The notes below the pieces were generated by a model. That model was not told the origin of the DNA and ran no database searches. It saw only the letters and a list, made by a program, of their open reading frames with translations. The translations under genes were made by a program, and so were the position numbers. Below are positions 26,080 through 34,387 of a DNA stretch of 64,000 bases, one piece after another. This stretch comes from Streptomyces sp. CA-278952 (lineage in GTDB: Bacteria > Actinomycetota > Actinomycetes > Streptomycetales > Streptomycetaceae), in assembly GCF_028747205.1 (NCBI RefSeq), contig NZ_CP112880.1:7351501-7415500 (forward strand), written 5' to 3'. The stretch's first letter is position 1; each line of letters begins with the position of its first letter.

Positions 26080-27291
26080 TCAGGGGCAGCCGGGGAATCG
26101 GGGTACAGGCAGCGGGTTCGGGAGCGGGTGGCGCGTCCAGCCGGTGTCGTGGTCCCAGTGCAGGACGTGGGTCTGGTCCAGCAGGCAGCCGACCCAGAGG
26201 CCGGTGATGCCGGCCGGTACGTTCGGAGACCGCGAGGGCGGCAGGCCCGGAGCGGCGAGGCGGTGCCATGCGGAGGAACGCATCCAGGTGAGCCAGAAGA
26301 ACACCTCGCGGCGCGGTCGGTCTGAAGCCGCGTTGAGCTTCAGGGCCAGGTCCTCGTGCAGCCCGAACTCGACTTCCAGCAAGTCCACCAGTTCCGTTCC
26401 GCCGTCGGCGTCAGCGATGGGCGGCGGGTTCGCCGGGAGCGCGATCCGCCAGGTCAGGGATCGTGCGAGGGTGATCCGTTCGCTCACGTCTCGGCGGGCC
26501 AGTTCGGCGAGTTCAGCATCGGTGTGGCGACCGGGGAAAAGGGCTCGCGTCGTCTCGGCCGACTTCCGTTCGTCCTCGGTCCGGCGCTTCTCCAGTGAAG
26601 CGAGGAAGTCCGGATCGAACGACCACAGCACCGGGCCCATCCGGAGTGGTTCCGGGAGGGGAGAGGGCGGTGGGGGCTTTCCCTGGCGGCGGTTCTTCTC
26701 GGCCTTCCCGGCCCAGTGGTCCGGGTTGAAAGCCGGCATCTGGTCGTACCCCGTGAGCAGGCCTGCGCTGATGTAGCCGGTACTCGTCTCGCTGGGCACT
26801 GAACAACCGAAGGCCACCCCAGCACCGCCCAGCACGCCGTACGGGCACGACTCCTCATGGAATGGCCGCTCGATACAGGCCGTGCCGGGGCCGAAGCGGT
26901 TCACGCCCCGCCGTTCCAGCTCGGCCAGGGCCGGGCTGATGACGGTCAGGGCATCCTTGAAACGAGGGTGCCCCTTGCGGCCCCCGTAGGTTGCCTTCGC
27001 CGTGCTCTCGAACACTACGTGCCAGCCTAGATTTAGCTCGGGCACCGCATGCTCCTTGAGGTACGGCTCCCAGGAGCGCCGGTTCTGCTCAGCCACGCTG
27101 CTGGTCACCTGTGTGACCTCAACCGCCCGATCACCGCCGCACATGAAGTCGAAGCGCCCGTTGGGGTCCGCGCACACCTCATGGAAATCACCGCACCGGG
27201 GGCAGTGGTCATACGGTTCGACGGTCTCACCCGTGCAGTACCGCAGGACGCCTGCCGCCCTCAGCTCCACCGGATCACTTGCTCGGGGCAT
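26080..27291 (-). CDS. Unknown protein with zinc-knuckle-like N-terminus and xEVT motif
   Basis: A 403-residue protein, last gene of a three-gene minus-strand operon in cassette II. The N-terminus has a Cys-rich stretch, HCPRCGDFHEVC, then RFDFMCGGDRAVEVTQV. A D...(x)EVT arrangement like this is seen in some degenerate PD-(D/E)xK-fold proteins, but a nuclease role is only a guess. The rest has no motif that I recognise, apart from a Trp-rich C-terminal segment (TGLWVGCLLDQTHVLHWDHD). The ATG at 27291 overlaps the upstream gene by 17 bp and has a GAGG site, so translation is coupled. It shares no obvious relation to the flanking cassettes. Confidence 0.55.
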   Translation of the reverse strand: MPRASDPVELRAAGVLRYCTGETVEPYDHCPRCGDFHEVCADPNGRFDFMCGGDRAVEVTQVTSSVAEQNRRSWEPYLKEHAVPELNLGWHVVFESTAKATYGGRKGHPRFKDALTVISPALAELERRGVNRFGPGTACIERPFHEESCPYGVLGGAGVAFGCSVPSETSTGYISAGLLTGYDQMPAFNPDHWAGKAEKNRRQGKPPPPSPLPEPLRMGPVLWSFDPDFLASLEKRRTEDERKSAETTRALFPGRHTDAELAELARRDVSERITLARSLTWRIALPANPPPIADADGGTELVDLLEVEFGLHEDLALKLNAASDRPRREVFFWLTWMRSSAWHRLAAPGLPPSRSPNVPAGITGLWVGCLLDQTHVLHWDHDTGWTRHPLPNPLPVPRFPGCP

Positions 27292-27676
27292 GAGCCTCGT
27301 CCGTCCCCGCAGGCGCGTCCCAAGGGGGTACCAGCTCTTCCAGCGGCAGACGAGACAAGGTTTTGAACAAGTCGTCCCGGCGGTACCCGAGCCCCGCGGC
27401 AAGCAGAATCCGCACGTGCTGATCCAGTGCCTCGATCATGGTCGAGGGCAGGCCGACGGCCTCCGGGATGACCCACGCATCCCGCAGGAGCAGCGCCAGA
27501 TCGGTATCGCCAACCGGCAGATGGACATGCAGCTCCCAAGAAGGGACGGTCCGCAGAGGGCCCCGCACCGCCCGGCTCCGCCGCGCGAGCAAGCGCCGAC
27601 CGGCCACTTGGAGAGCACGCAGCACCGCCATTTCGGCCATGGCCGCCGCCACGGTCTCACGAGGGCTCTGGATCAT
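27275..27676 (-). CDS. Hypothetical protein, cassette II
   Basis: A 133-residue protein I do not recognise. It is mostly helical: MAEMAVLRALQVAGRRLLAR at the start, then WELHVHLPVGDTDLALLLRD and a C-terminal ALDQHVRILLAAGL segment. It has no membrane segment and no catalytic motif. The ATG at 27676 has an AGGAG site 4 nt upstream and lies 7 bp after the stop of the HTH gene; its end overlaps the next gene by 17 bp. This is the middle gene of a tightly packed three-gene operon, suggesting the three products work together. Confidence 0.6.
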   Translation of the reverse strand: MIQSPRETVAAAMAEMAVLRALQVAGRRLLARRSRAVRGPLRTVPSWELHVHLPVGDTDLALLLRDAWVIPEAVGLPSTMIEALDQHVRILLAAGLGYRRDDLFKTLSRLPLEELVPPWDAPAGTDEAHAPSK

Positions 27677-27683
27677 GATTCTC

Positions 27684-28847
27684 CTACTGGATCTCGGAGG
27701 CATGCCGCGGCTGAAGAAACGGGATCAGCGGGGCCGGCAGCACGGCGGGGGATCCGAGCAGCTCCCACTGGCAGTCCGGCACCTTGCCGTCGAGGTCGCG
27801 CAACGACCGCCGCATCATCAACAGGATCAGAGAGTCCGACGCCCGGTCCGTGGGGGACCAGTGGCGGCCTCCCACCTGGGCCATCAGCACCAGCCCCGAC
27901 ACGAAGGCCCTGCCCATCAGCCAGGCGAGGGCCGCGTCGCCCAGCTCGTCGGCCTCGAGCTCCGCCTCGACCCGTGCGCACAGGTCCAGCGCCCACTCGC
28001 GGGTCGCCCCGCTCACCTCCCAGGCTCCCCGCAGGTCCTCCAGCGGGGCCGCCTCCGCCACACCCACCAGGGCGCCGCGGACGTCACCGTCGGGAACGGT
28101 GCTCATCCCGCCGTCCTGAAGGAACACCTCCTGGGCGGCATCAGGGACGTCATCGACCGTGTACTCGGCCAGCGACGCCCCCGGGTTGCCCCACCCCGCC
28201 GGCTGCACAGCCCGCAGCACGTCACCGATCCCCTGCGGCGTGACGGCGGCACCTCCACGCAGCACCGTGGTCACCGCGGCAGCCGTGACCTCCCCGCCGG
28301 ACAGGCTCGGAGGTTCCGGGTTCGCGTCCAGGTCGGCCAGCTCGGGAGGGGGCCACACCACCTCCCGGTCACGCATGTACCGGGCGATGCCCTCATCGAT
28401 CCGACGCACCCGCGAGGGAACGAGCCGCACCCGCTGCCCCGAGGCGACCACCTCGTCGGCGACGCGCTCCGCCCACTCCTCCTCGTTCTCCCCCTCTTCC
28501 GGACCTTCCTCGCCGAGCCCGGCGCCCAGGCCCCGGACCGCCTTGCTGAAGGCGTCGCGTACGGTCTCCTCCGGCACCGGGTGCCCTTCGCCGAACAGCG
28601 CCAGCGCCAGATGAGAGGGCCGAGCGCCCCTCCGCGCCAGCCGGGCGAGCGCCACGACCAGACCGAATGCCTCGTCGTCCGGAACCGTCGTGCTCCCGCG
28701 CCCGCGACCCAGCGCCCGCTTCGTGTGTTCCGGCAACAGCCCCGCCCGCCGCCACGACGCAAGCTGCTTCGCTGACACCACGAAACCGTGCTGACGCGCG
28801 TGCTCGACGAGCTGCTGATCAGCGGAGACCGGACCAGGAGAAGACAT
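27684..28847 (-). CDS. Protein with MerR-like N-terminal HTH
   Basis: A 387-residue protein, first gene of the cassette II operon. The N-terminal ~75 residues look like a MerR-type winged helix (VSAKQLASWRRAGLLPEHTK followed by an Arg/Gly-rich wing). The remaining ~300 residues are an unrecognised acidic helical region (EEGPEEGENEEEWAERVADE near residue 120), without a clear ligand-binding or catalytic motif. It may be the operon's own DNA-binding component: a perfect 13-bp palindrome lies 17 bp upstream of its start. A gene for a small membrane protein is divergent. Confidence 0.6.
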   Translation of the reverse strand: MSSPGPVSADQQLVEHARQHGFVVSAKQLASWRRAGLLPEHTKRALGRGRGSTTVPDDEAFGLVVALARLARRGARPSHLALALFGEGHPVPEETVRDAFSKAVRGLGAGLGEEGPEEGENEEEWAERVADEVVASGQRVRLVPSRVRRIDEGIARYMRDREVVWPPPELADLDANPEPPSLSGGEVTAAAVTTVLRGGAAVTPQGIGDVLRAVQPAGWGNPGASLAEYTVDDVPDAAQEVFLQDGGMSTVPDGDVRGALVGVAEAAPLEDLRGAWEVSGATREWALDLCARVEAELEADELGDAALAWLMGRAFVSGLVLMAQVGGRHWSPTDRASDSLILLMMRRSLRDLDGKVPDCQWELLGSPAVLPAPLIPFLQPRHASEIQ

Positions 28848-28863
28848 GCCGCGAACCTACCTA

Positions 28864-28876
28864 CTTCCGTCGGAAG
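28864..28876. promoter_or_regulatory. Palindrome upstream of the HTH gene
   Basis: CTTCCGTCGGAAG is a perfect 6-1-6 palindrome between the HTH gene and the divergent small membrane-protein gene. Its position suggests an operator for autoregulation, though this is inferred from location alone. Confidence 0.35.
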
Positions 28877-28992
28877 AGGCCGTGCCTTCGGGAATTAGAG
28901 ACCCCCCATCTTTACCCGGGCCGGGCGCACCGGGCCTGGTGACCTGGGGGGACCGCCGCAGCGCACGGCCCGGCGGCACATTAGGAGGAACC

Positions 28993-29184
28993 ATGCCCAC
29001 TGCACTGACCGCCCTGCTCCCGACCACCGGGCCCTTGCTCTGGGTCCTGATCACCGTCCTGCACATCTGGATCACCGTGTACGTCGTCATCGTCGGAGTC
29101 GCCCTGCTGCACCCCCGCCGCTCCCGCCGGAGGGAAGCCCGCCAGATCCTCGACTGCCACCTCCTCGTCCTCAGGCCCCTGTGA
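28993..29184 (+). CDS. Small membrane protein
   Basis: A 63-residue protein with one long hydrophobic segment (LLWVLITVLHIWITVYVVIV, about residues 14-33) followed by an Arg-rich cytoplasmic-type tail (HPRRSRRREARQ). The ATG follows a near-ideal AGGAGG ribosome-binding site (28,983-28,988). It lies divergent from the three-gene operon in cassette II and ends 74 bp before junction C. In a conflict setting a short membrane protein could be an effector or an immunity partner, but the sequence alone does not show this. Confidence 0.6.
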   Translation: MPTALTALLPTTGPLLWVLITVLHIWITVYVVIVGVALLHPRRSRRREARQILDCHLLVLRPL

Positions 29185-29257
29185 CCCTGCCGGAGAAGTG
29201 ACCGCGGGGTTGTGGCAAGGTCCGGCCCCCCGGCCCTTGCCATCCGGATAGGCTGGT

Positions 29258-29340
29258 GTTGCCTTAACGGAGCTTGGTGGAGTCGAGGGCCAGCAACTTA
29301 GACAACTGCGGAGCATGCATGCAGCCGGAGAGCGGGTCTG
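29258..29340 (+). repeat. Junction C: cassette II end / cassette III start
   Basis: The left arm GTTGCCTTAACGGAGCT and core TGGTGGA (29,275-29,281) are followed by the right arm GTCGAGGGCCAGCAAC and TTAGACAACTGCGGAGC. Similarity to junction B continues through AGCGGGTC about 30 bp further. The left arm matches junction D at 16 of 17 positions. Confidence 0.75.
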
Positions 29341-29411
29341 TGCTCCCGGATGTCGGGTGGGGGTGCCGAGAAAGTCCTGCAGCGCGCGGGTCGACCTGAC
29401 ATCATCCGCTG

Positions 29412-30242
29412 ATGATCGTCACCCCGATACCCGGAACCCACCGGGATAACGTGCTCAGCGCTCTGCGATCCGTCTCTGTCGCTGCGGGAAACCTGGAATC
29501 GCAGCACCACAGTTCGGCCTACGGCCGTCTTCTCGCTTACCTGGAATGGGCCAACGACTCCCTGCGCATGCTGGTCAGCCAGATCAGTGCGAGCGACATC
29601 GATCGTCTGATCAGGACTCGGGTGTATCAGTCCCTGCTGGATGGTGTGGGGCATCTGGCAGGCTCTGACCAGCAGCGGTTGGTGAACGGGCTCCTTACGA
29701 ACGAGGTTAGGGGGCGCGTAGTCGCTCTGGGTGCGGCGGTGGATGCGTTCCAGGTGCAGATGCAGCGTTGGCCGACGATGACTTCCGTGCTTGTCCTCGA
29801 CACCAGTGTGTTCATCAAACATGAGACGAAGCTGGAGGACACTGATTTCTTCGTGCTTGCGGGCGCTGGGGCGGATGCGGTTCGGGTGACGGTGCCGATG
29901 GTGGTTGTTGACGAGCTGGACCGTCTGAAGGAATCGAGGGACAAGCAGGTCCGGTGGCGGGCCGGGTACAGCCTCGCGGTGCTGGACCGGCTCCTGGATA
30001 GCGATGAGCGCCTGGGACGGGTGAAGGTCGAGGTGCTCTTCGACAACCCGTGGCATGTGCGGCTGCCGGACGAGGACGACGAGATCGTGGACCGGGCCCT
30101 CGCAATGCACACGATCGCGGCCGGGTCGGTGCAATTGGTCACGTATGACACGGGGATATCGATGCGGGCGAAGTGGGTGAACTTGCCGGTGCTGAAGCTG
30201 CGGACGGATGCGGGTACGGGCTCGGAGCCGGAGAAGGGGTGA
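29412..30242 (+). CDS. PIN-domain ribonuclease-like protein
   Basis: A 276-residue protein. Residues 1-~120 are a helical region of unknown function. Residues ~124-260 form a PIN domain with the acidic set D130 (VLVLDTSVFI), E168 (VVVDELDRLK), D223 or D227 (EDDEIVDRAL) and D246 (VTYDTGIS). These residues bind the metal ions in PIN RNases, so the enzyme should be active on RNA. No antitoxin-like small gene is adjacent, so it is not a standard VapBC pair; the N-terminal domain may provide control. It is the first gene after junction C and lies 190 bp upstream of the hydrolase-caspase operon on the same strand, so co-expression is possible but not shown. Confidence 0.75.
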   Translation: MIVTPIPGTHRDNVLSALRSVSVAAGNLESQHHSSAYGRLLAYLEWANDSLRMLVSQISASDIDRLIRTRVYQSLLDGVGHLAGSDQQRLVNGLLTNEVRGRVVALGAAVDAFQVQMQRWPTMTSVLVLDTSVFIKHETKLEDTDFFVLAGAGADAVRVTVPMVVVDELDRLKESRDKQVRWRAGYSLAVLDRLLDSDERLGRVKVEVLFDNPWHVRLPDEDDEIVDRALAMHTIAAGSVQLVTYDTGISMRAKWVNLPVLKLRTDAGTGSEPEKG

Positions 30243-30435
30243 CTACTGCTCATCCGCGACGACGGCAGCACCCCTCCCGACGTTCCGACCGGGTGGCCGA
30301 TGCCCTGCGGCGGCCGGTCGGCAGCGGCGACGGAGCGATCGCGTCCGGCGGCGTCCGGGCACGTCCGGTTGATATCCTCGCAGTTCGCCCAACGGCACCT
30401 GTGGGCGAGCCGAGTTCGTGGCCCGGGGAGGCTCG

Positions 30436-31398
30436 ATGAGACCGCGACTGGTCTTCGTGCACGGTGTTGGCAAGCCGCGCAACGCCGAAGCCGTCATGGA
30501 GGAATGGCTGCGCGCTCTCGCCGACGGCGCGCGTGCCGCCGGACACTCCCGAAGGGCCGTCGAACTGCTCGACGGCGAGGCGGTCGACCTGCGGTTCGCC
30601 TCTTACGGTGACCTCTTTCCCGCCCCTGGTGCTCCTGCGCGGGGACCGGCGGCCCCCGTCGATCCGTCCGAGAACGAGGCACTGCAGGAGATGCTCCTCG
30701 ACGCTGTCGACGAGCGCCTGGCCGCCCCCGAGGACGACCGCGAGGCGCGGCTGCTCCGGCAGGCCAGGAACAAGCTGGCCCCGACCGGCGAGCAGCAGGG
30801 GGTCGGCGACATCCTGCGGCGGCTGTCCGCCGCGGCGAACGCGCTCTTCGCGCTTCCCGGGCTGCGCACCCTGGGCGGCTGGGTGAGCGCGGGGGCGATG
30901 CTGAGCGACCTGCGCCAGGTCAGGTGGTATTTGGCGCGCAAGCATGTCGACGACGCGGGAACGAGTATCGACCAGCGCATCCGCGCCCGGATAGCCGCGG
31001 AGATCGACCCCGGCGGCCCCACGGTCGTCGTCGCGCACTCCCTGGGGACTGTGGTGGCGTTCGAAACCCTCCATCGACAATCTGCCCATGTGCCGCTGCT
31101 CGTTACGCTCGGATCGCCGCTGGGGATGCGCACGGCCGTGCAACCCCGGCTGCGCCCCCAGCCGGTGCGGACTCCGGCGGGGGTCTCCCGCTGGCTGAAC
31201 TTCTGGGACCGCGACGACTTCGTCACGGGCGGGACCGGGTTGGAGCGGTGCATCGCCCCGAACGCCTCGCAGGTGGTCCCGGTGTCGCGGCGGGTGGATT
31301 CCGACGGACTGTACGTGCACCCCGCGGCCAAGTACTTGGCGCAGCCGGCTGTTGCGGGGCCGCTCGTCGAAGCGCTCGAAGCGGTCATCGACGGATGA
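30436..31398 (+). CDS. Alpha/beta hydrolase (lipase-like), effector candidate
   Basis: A 320-residue alpha/beta hydrolase. It opens with RLVFVHGVGKP, the oxyanion-hole strand, and has a nucleophile elbow VVVAHSLGT with Ser202. A late Asp (NFWDRDDF) and His (YVHPAAKYL) can complete the triad. It has no signal peptide, so it acts in the cytosol. The ATG at 30436 follows GGGGAGG. The stop overlaps the start of the caspase gene (ATGA), the first of several coupled overlaps, so it is part of a four-gene unit. A lipase or esterase acting on membranes as a suicide effector is a reasonable guess from known conflict systems. Confidence 0.72.
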   Translation: MRPRLVFVHGVGKPRNAEAVMEEWLRALADGARAAGHSRRAVELLDGEAVDLRFASYGDLFPAPGAPARGPAAPVDPSENEALQEMLLDAVDERLAAPEDDREARLLRQARNKLAPTGEQQGVGDILRRLSAAANALFALPGLRTLGGWVSAGAMLSDLRQVRWYLARKHVDDAGTSIDQRIRARIAAEIDPGGPTVVVAHSLGTVVAFETLHRQSAHVPLLVTLGSPLGMRTAVQPRLRPQPVRTPAGVSRWLNFWDRDDFVTGGTGLERCIAPNASQVVPVSRRVDSDGLYVHPAAKYLAQPAVAGPLVEALEAVIDG

Positions 31399-33464
31399 GA
31401 CGGACAACGCCGGCGCGTCAGCTGCTGGTGATCGCGCCGCAGTGCCCCGCCATGGGCCTCCTCACCGGTCTGGAAGATACTGCCGAAGCCCTTCACCGAG
31501 CTCTCCTGGACCCGCAGTTGGGTGGCTGTGAGCAGGACCCGTCCGAGGCGCCTTCCCTGCTCTGCGGGGTGGACGTCAAGCGTGATGACGTCGAGAAGGC
31601 AGTGCGGGCGGCGGCGGAAAGGGCCGGGGAAGCGGGGGCCGTGCTGGTCCTCGCCTTCCTGGGACACGGCACCAACCTCGGTCAGGTGCCCAAGCTCTCC
31701 TTCATGGCGAGCGACTCCCGCGAGGATGTGTCGACCAGCGTGGTGGACGTCGGGCATCTGCTCGGGCAGACCTTGGACGTCCATGGCGTGCAGGGGGTGG
31801 TGGCCGTGGTGGACGCCTGTCATGCGGGCGGGGCCATCCCGAACGGCGACCTGCTGGCCGGAGGCGTCCGACAGGGCGCCGCCAGGCTGTCGCTCCTGAT
31901 GTCCGCGGGCGCCACGGAGTCCTCCTACGGTCTCGCCTACACCCGCGCGCTCTCACGCATCCTGGGCGAGGGCCTTCCCGGCGCTGGGGAGTTCCTTTCA
32001 CCGGCGGACGTGAGCGAGGCCGTCGACAGCGAGACGGGCACCGACTCCCGACTGGTGATCGTGGACGGCCTGTCCCACCAGCCCCGGCCCTGGCTGGCGC
32101 GCAACGCGCAGCACATCATCAGAGCGGGAGGCCTGCTCCGCGCCCTGGGAGACGAGGACCTGCGGCGAGCGCTCGAACCGTTCGGCGAGGCGGTCGTCGA
32201 CTTCCCGATCGCCACGGTGGGTGACCTCGGGCGCCTGCGCCGGACGCTGGAGTACCTGGGGCCAGCCCCGGCGACGGCCGACCAGCACACGGTCAACGCC
32301 CTGCGTGTCCTCGACCGGCTCATGGACGCCGCGCGGACCAGCGAGTTCCTCTCGTCGAGCTGGCCGGGCAAACCCTTGCAGTCGGACCGTATCCGGCGTG
32401 CGTACGCGATTGCCGCGCGCCGACCGGCGCCTGACTCCGATGCCGATGAACTGCTGCGAGAATGCGTCGAGTCGCTGTGCCTGAGGGTCCCGCTCGTCAA
32501 GGGCAGCCCCACGGCGCCCCTGACCGACTTCGTCGCCGCGCTGGCCATGGAGGACGGTCTCGCTTGCGACACGCCCCGGCTGGCGGCCTGGGCGAGGGGC
32601 CGGGGCACCGCCGTGGAACTCGCCGACGCGTTCGCCGCGCAGGAGCAGCGGGCCGCCGAGCACCGGCTGCGGCTGGTGATCAGCCTGCACGCGGCCGTCG
32701 CCGATGAGTGGCCCGAGACCCTGCTGGCCTGGCTTCTCGACGGCGACACGCCTGTGGATCGCAAGGACTTCGTTTGCACTCCGACGCAGTCCGGGGTCGA
32801 GCGGCAGTTGGGCGCCGTGCTGAAGTGGGCGACCGTGAACGCCCGGAACACGGGGTTCAGGCTCAGATGCATCGACATCGCCGCGCCCGCCGCGCTGCTC
32901 GCCTCCTGGCGCCCGGAGGAGACCAGACTCGGCCCCCGACTGGGCCTCCACTACGACCTCGTCCTGCGGTGGAGCGACAGGTTGTCCCTGCCCGCTCACC
33001 TCGGACTGATCAACGAGTTCGCCCGGCAGCAACTCGCCGCGATGAAATCCGGCGGAGCACCGGTGAGCTGGCTCGGCAAGACAGAGACCAACGAACTCTA
33101 CGAACTGATGGGGTGCATCGGCGACGGCTGGTACGAGCGTGCCCTGGCGCTGAGCCACCGACCGGAACGGCTCGCGGAGCTCCTGGAACTCCTGCTCGCC
33201 TCCGCCCCCATCATCCTCTGGCCGGACGGCCCAGGAGACCTTCCCGCGGCCTCGCGGGACAGCTTGGAACGGTGTTGGGAACAGCTCCCCGGGGAATTCA
33301 GCGTTGCCTACCGGGCTGCCTGGCGCCAGGCAGCCGGGCAGCCGGATCTTGTGGACGGCCACACGGACCTCGCCCGCCTGCGGTCCGTGTGGCTCGACGA
33401 GCAGTGGCTGGACTTCTGCGACTGGTTCGAGACCCGTTCCTTCGACGGAGAGAAAGCATCATGA
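31395..33464 (+). CDS. Caspase-like (C14) protease with C-terminal adaptor region
   Basis: A 689-residue protein. The N-terminal ~220 residues are a caspase-like peptidase domain with the catalytic dyad intact: H91 in LAFLGHGTN and C142 in VVDACHAGG. The remaining ~450 residues are helical, ending in a Trp-rich segment (APIILWPDGPGD and LDEQWLDFCDW). That ending resembles the C-terminal domain of vWA-MoxR-associated proteins (VMAP) as I remember it from published surveys of ternary conflict systems; this needs a profile search. The gene overlaps its neighbours by 4 bp on both sides. The likely role is a protease effector held inactive until the MoxR-vWA pair signals. Confidence 0.72.
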   Translation: MRRTTPARQLLVIAPQCPAMGLLTGLEDTAEALHRALLDPQLGGCEQDPSEAPSLLCGVDVKRDDVEKAVRAAAERAGEAGAVLVLAFLGHGTNLGQVPKLSFMASDSREDVSTSVVDVGHLLGQTLDVHGVQGVVAVVDACHAGGAIPNGDLLAGGVRQGAARLSLLMSAGATESSYGLAYTRALSRILGEGLPGAGEFLSPADVSEAVDSETGTDSRLVIVDGLSHQPRPWLARNAQHIIRAGGLLRALGDEDLRRALEPFGEAVVDFPIATVGDLGRLRRTLEYLGPAPATADQHTVNALRVLDRLMDAARTSEFLSSSWPGKPLQSDRIRRAYAIAARRPAPDSDADELLRECVESLCLRVPLVKGSPTAPLTDFVAALAMEDGLACDTPRLAAWARGRGTAVELADAFAAQEQRAAEHRLRLVISLHAAVADEWPETLLAWLLDGDTPVDRKDFVCTPTQSGVERQLGAVLKWATVNARNTGFRLRCIDIAAPAALLASWRPEETRLGPRLGLHYDLVLRWSDRLSLPAHLGLINEFARQQLAAMKSGGAPVSWLGKTETNELYELMGCIGDGWYERALALSHRPERLAELLELLLASAPIILWPDGPGDLPAASRDSLERCWEQLPGEFSVAYRAAWRQAAGQPDLVDGHTDLARLRSVWLDEQWLDFCDWFETRSFDGEKAS

Positions 33465-34387
33465 CCTGGACTCCCTTCTACCTGGGCGACGGCACCCCCC
33501 GGAACGTGGATCTCGGTGCTCCGCCGCCCTGGCGCACCTTCCCCCGGGACGCGAAGCCCGAGCGGTTCCAGCCCCCGCCCCGGCTGGTCGAAGCGGTGAA
33601 CGCCGCGCTTGCCCTTCGCCGCCCGCTGCTGCTGACCGGTGCCCCGGGTTCGGGCAAGTCGTCCGTGATCAAGCAGGTGGCGGCCGAGGTGGGGCTCGGT
33701 GCTCCGCTGCGCTGGCACATCACCTCCCGCAGCACCCTGGTGGACGCCCTCTACCGCTACGACGCCCTGGGCCGGATCCACGCACAGCGCCTGGCGGGCG
33801 ACTCCGATGACGACATCGCTCCCTTCGTACGGCTCGGGCCGTTGGGTACTGCCCTGCTGCCATCGGAGCGGCCCCGCGCGCTGCTCATCGATGAGATCGA
33901 CAAGGGTGACCTCGATCTGCCCAGTGACCTCCTGGAGGTACTGGAGTACGGCGAGTTCGAGATCCCGGAGCTGGCGCGCTACCGGGAGGACGTCGTCGAG
34001 GTACGCGAATGGGACGGCGACGACTGCCACCCGATCGCCCGGGGGCGCGTGCAGTGCAGCAACTTCCCCTTCGTCGTGCTGACGAGCAACGGCGAGCGCG
34101 ACTTCCCCGCCGCCTTCCTGAGGCGCTGCATCCGCTACACCATGCCGGTGCCCGACGCCGAGTCCCTGCGCCGGGTCGTGGCAGCCCACTTCGGGGCGGA
34201 CGTGGAGCCCTCCGGCCCGGTGGACTCGCTGGTCCTGTCGTTCGTGGCACGGCTTCGGGCGGGCGAGAGCTTGGCCGTCGACCAGCTACTGAACGCCGTG
34301 CACGTGCTGACCAGCGCCCAGGCTCCGGAGGGTGATGCCGCGCAGGACGTCAGGGATCTGATCCTGCGTGAGCTGACCGGTGCCTGA
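33461..34387 (+). CDS. MoxR-type AAA+ ATPase
   Basis: A 308-residue AAA+ protein. Walker A is GAPGSGKS (60-67), Walker B is ALLIDEIDK with D144 and E145, sensor 1 is VVLTSNGERDFP and the arginine finger region is AFLRRCIRY. This is the MoxR branch, which usually partners with a vWA-domain protein to remodel or activate other proteins. The vWA protein is indeed encoded immediately downstream, overlapping by 8 bp, and the caspase immediately upstream, overlapping by 4 bp. Catalytic motifs are complete, so ATP hydrolysis is expected. Confidence 0.85.
   Translation: MTWTPFYLGDGTPRNVDLGAPPPWRTFPRDAKPERFQPPPRLVEAVNAALALRRPLLLTGAPGSGKSSVIKQVAAEVGLGAPLRWHITSRSTLVDALYRYDALGRIHAQRLAGDSDDDIAPFVRLGPLGTALLPSERPRALLIDEIDKGDLDLPSDLLEVLEYGEFEIPELARYREDVVEVREWDGDDCHPIARGRVQCSNFPFVVLTSNGERDFPAAFLRRCIRYTMPVPDAESLRRVVAAHFGADVEPSGPVDSLVLSFVARLRAGESLAVDQLLNAVHVLTSAQAPEGDAAQDVRDLILRELTGA

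Noticed and set aside
29412..30242. PIN gene as half of a VapBC toxin-antitoxin pair
   Set aside because: No small antitoxin-like frame with a ribosome-binding site lies within 200 bp on either side, and the protein has a large N-terminal extension.
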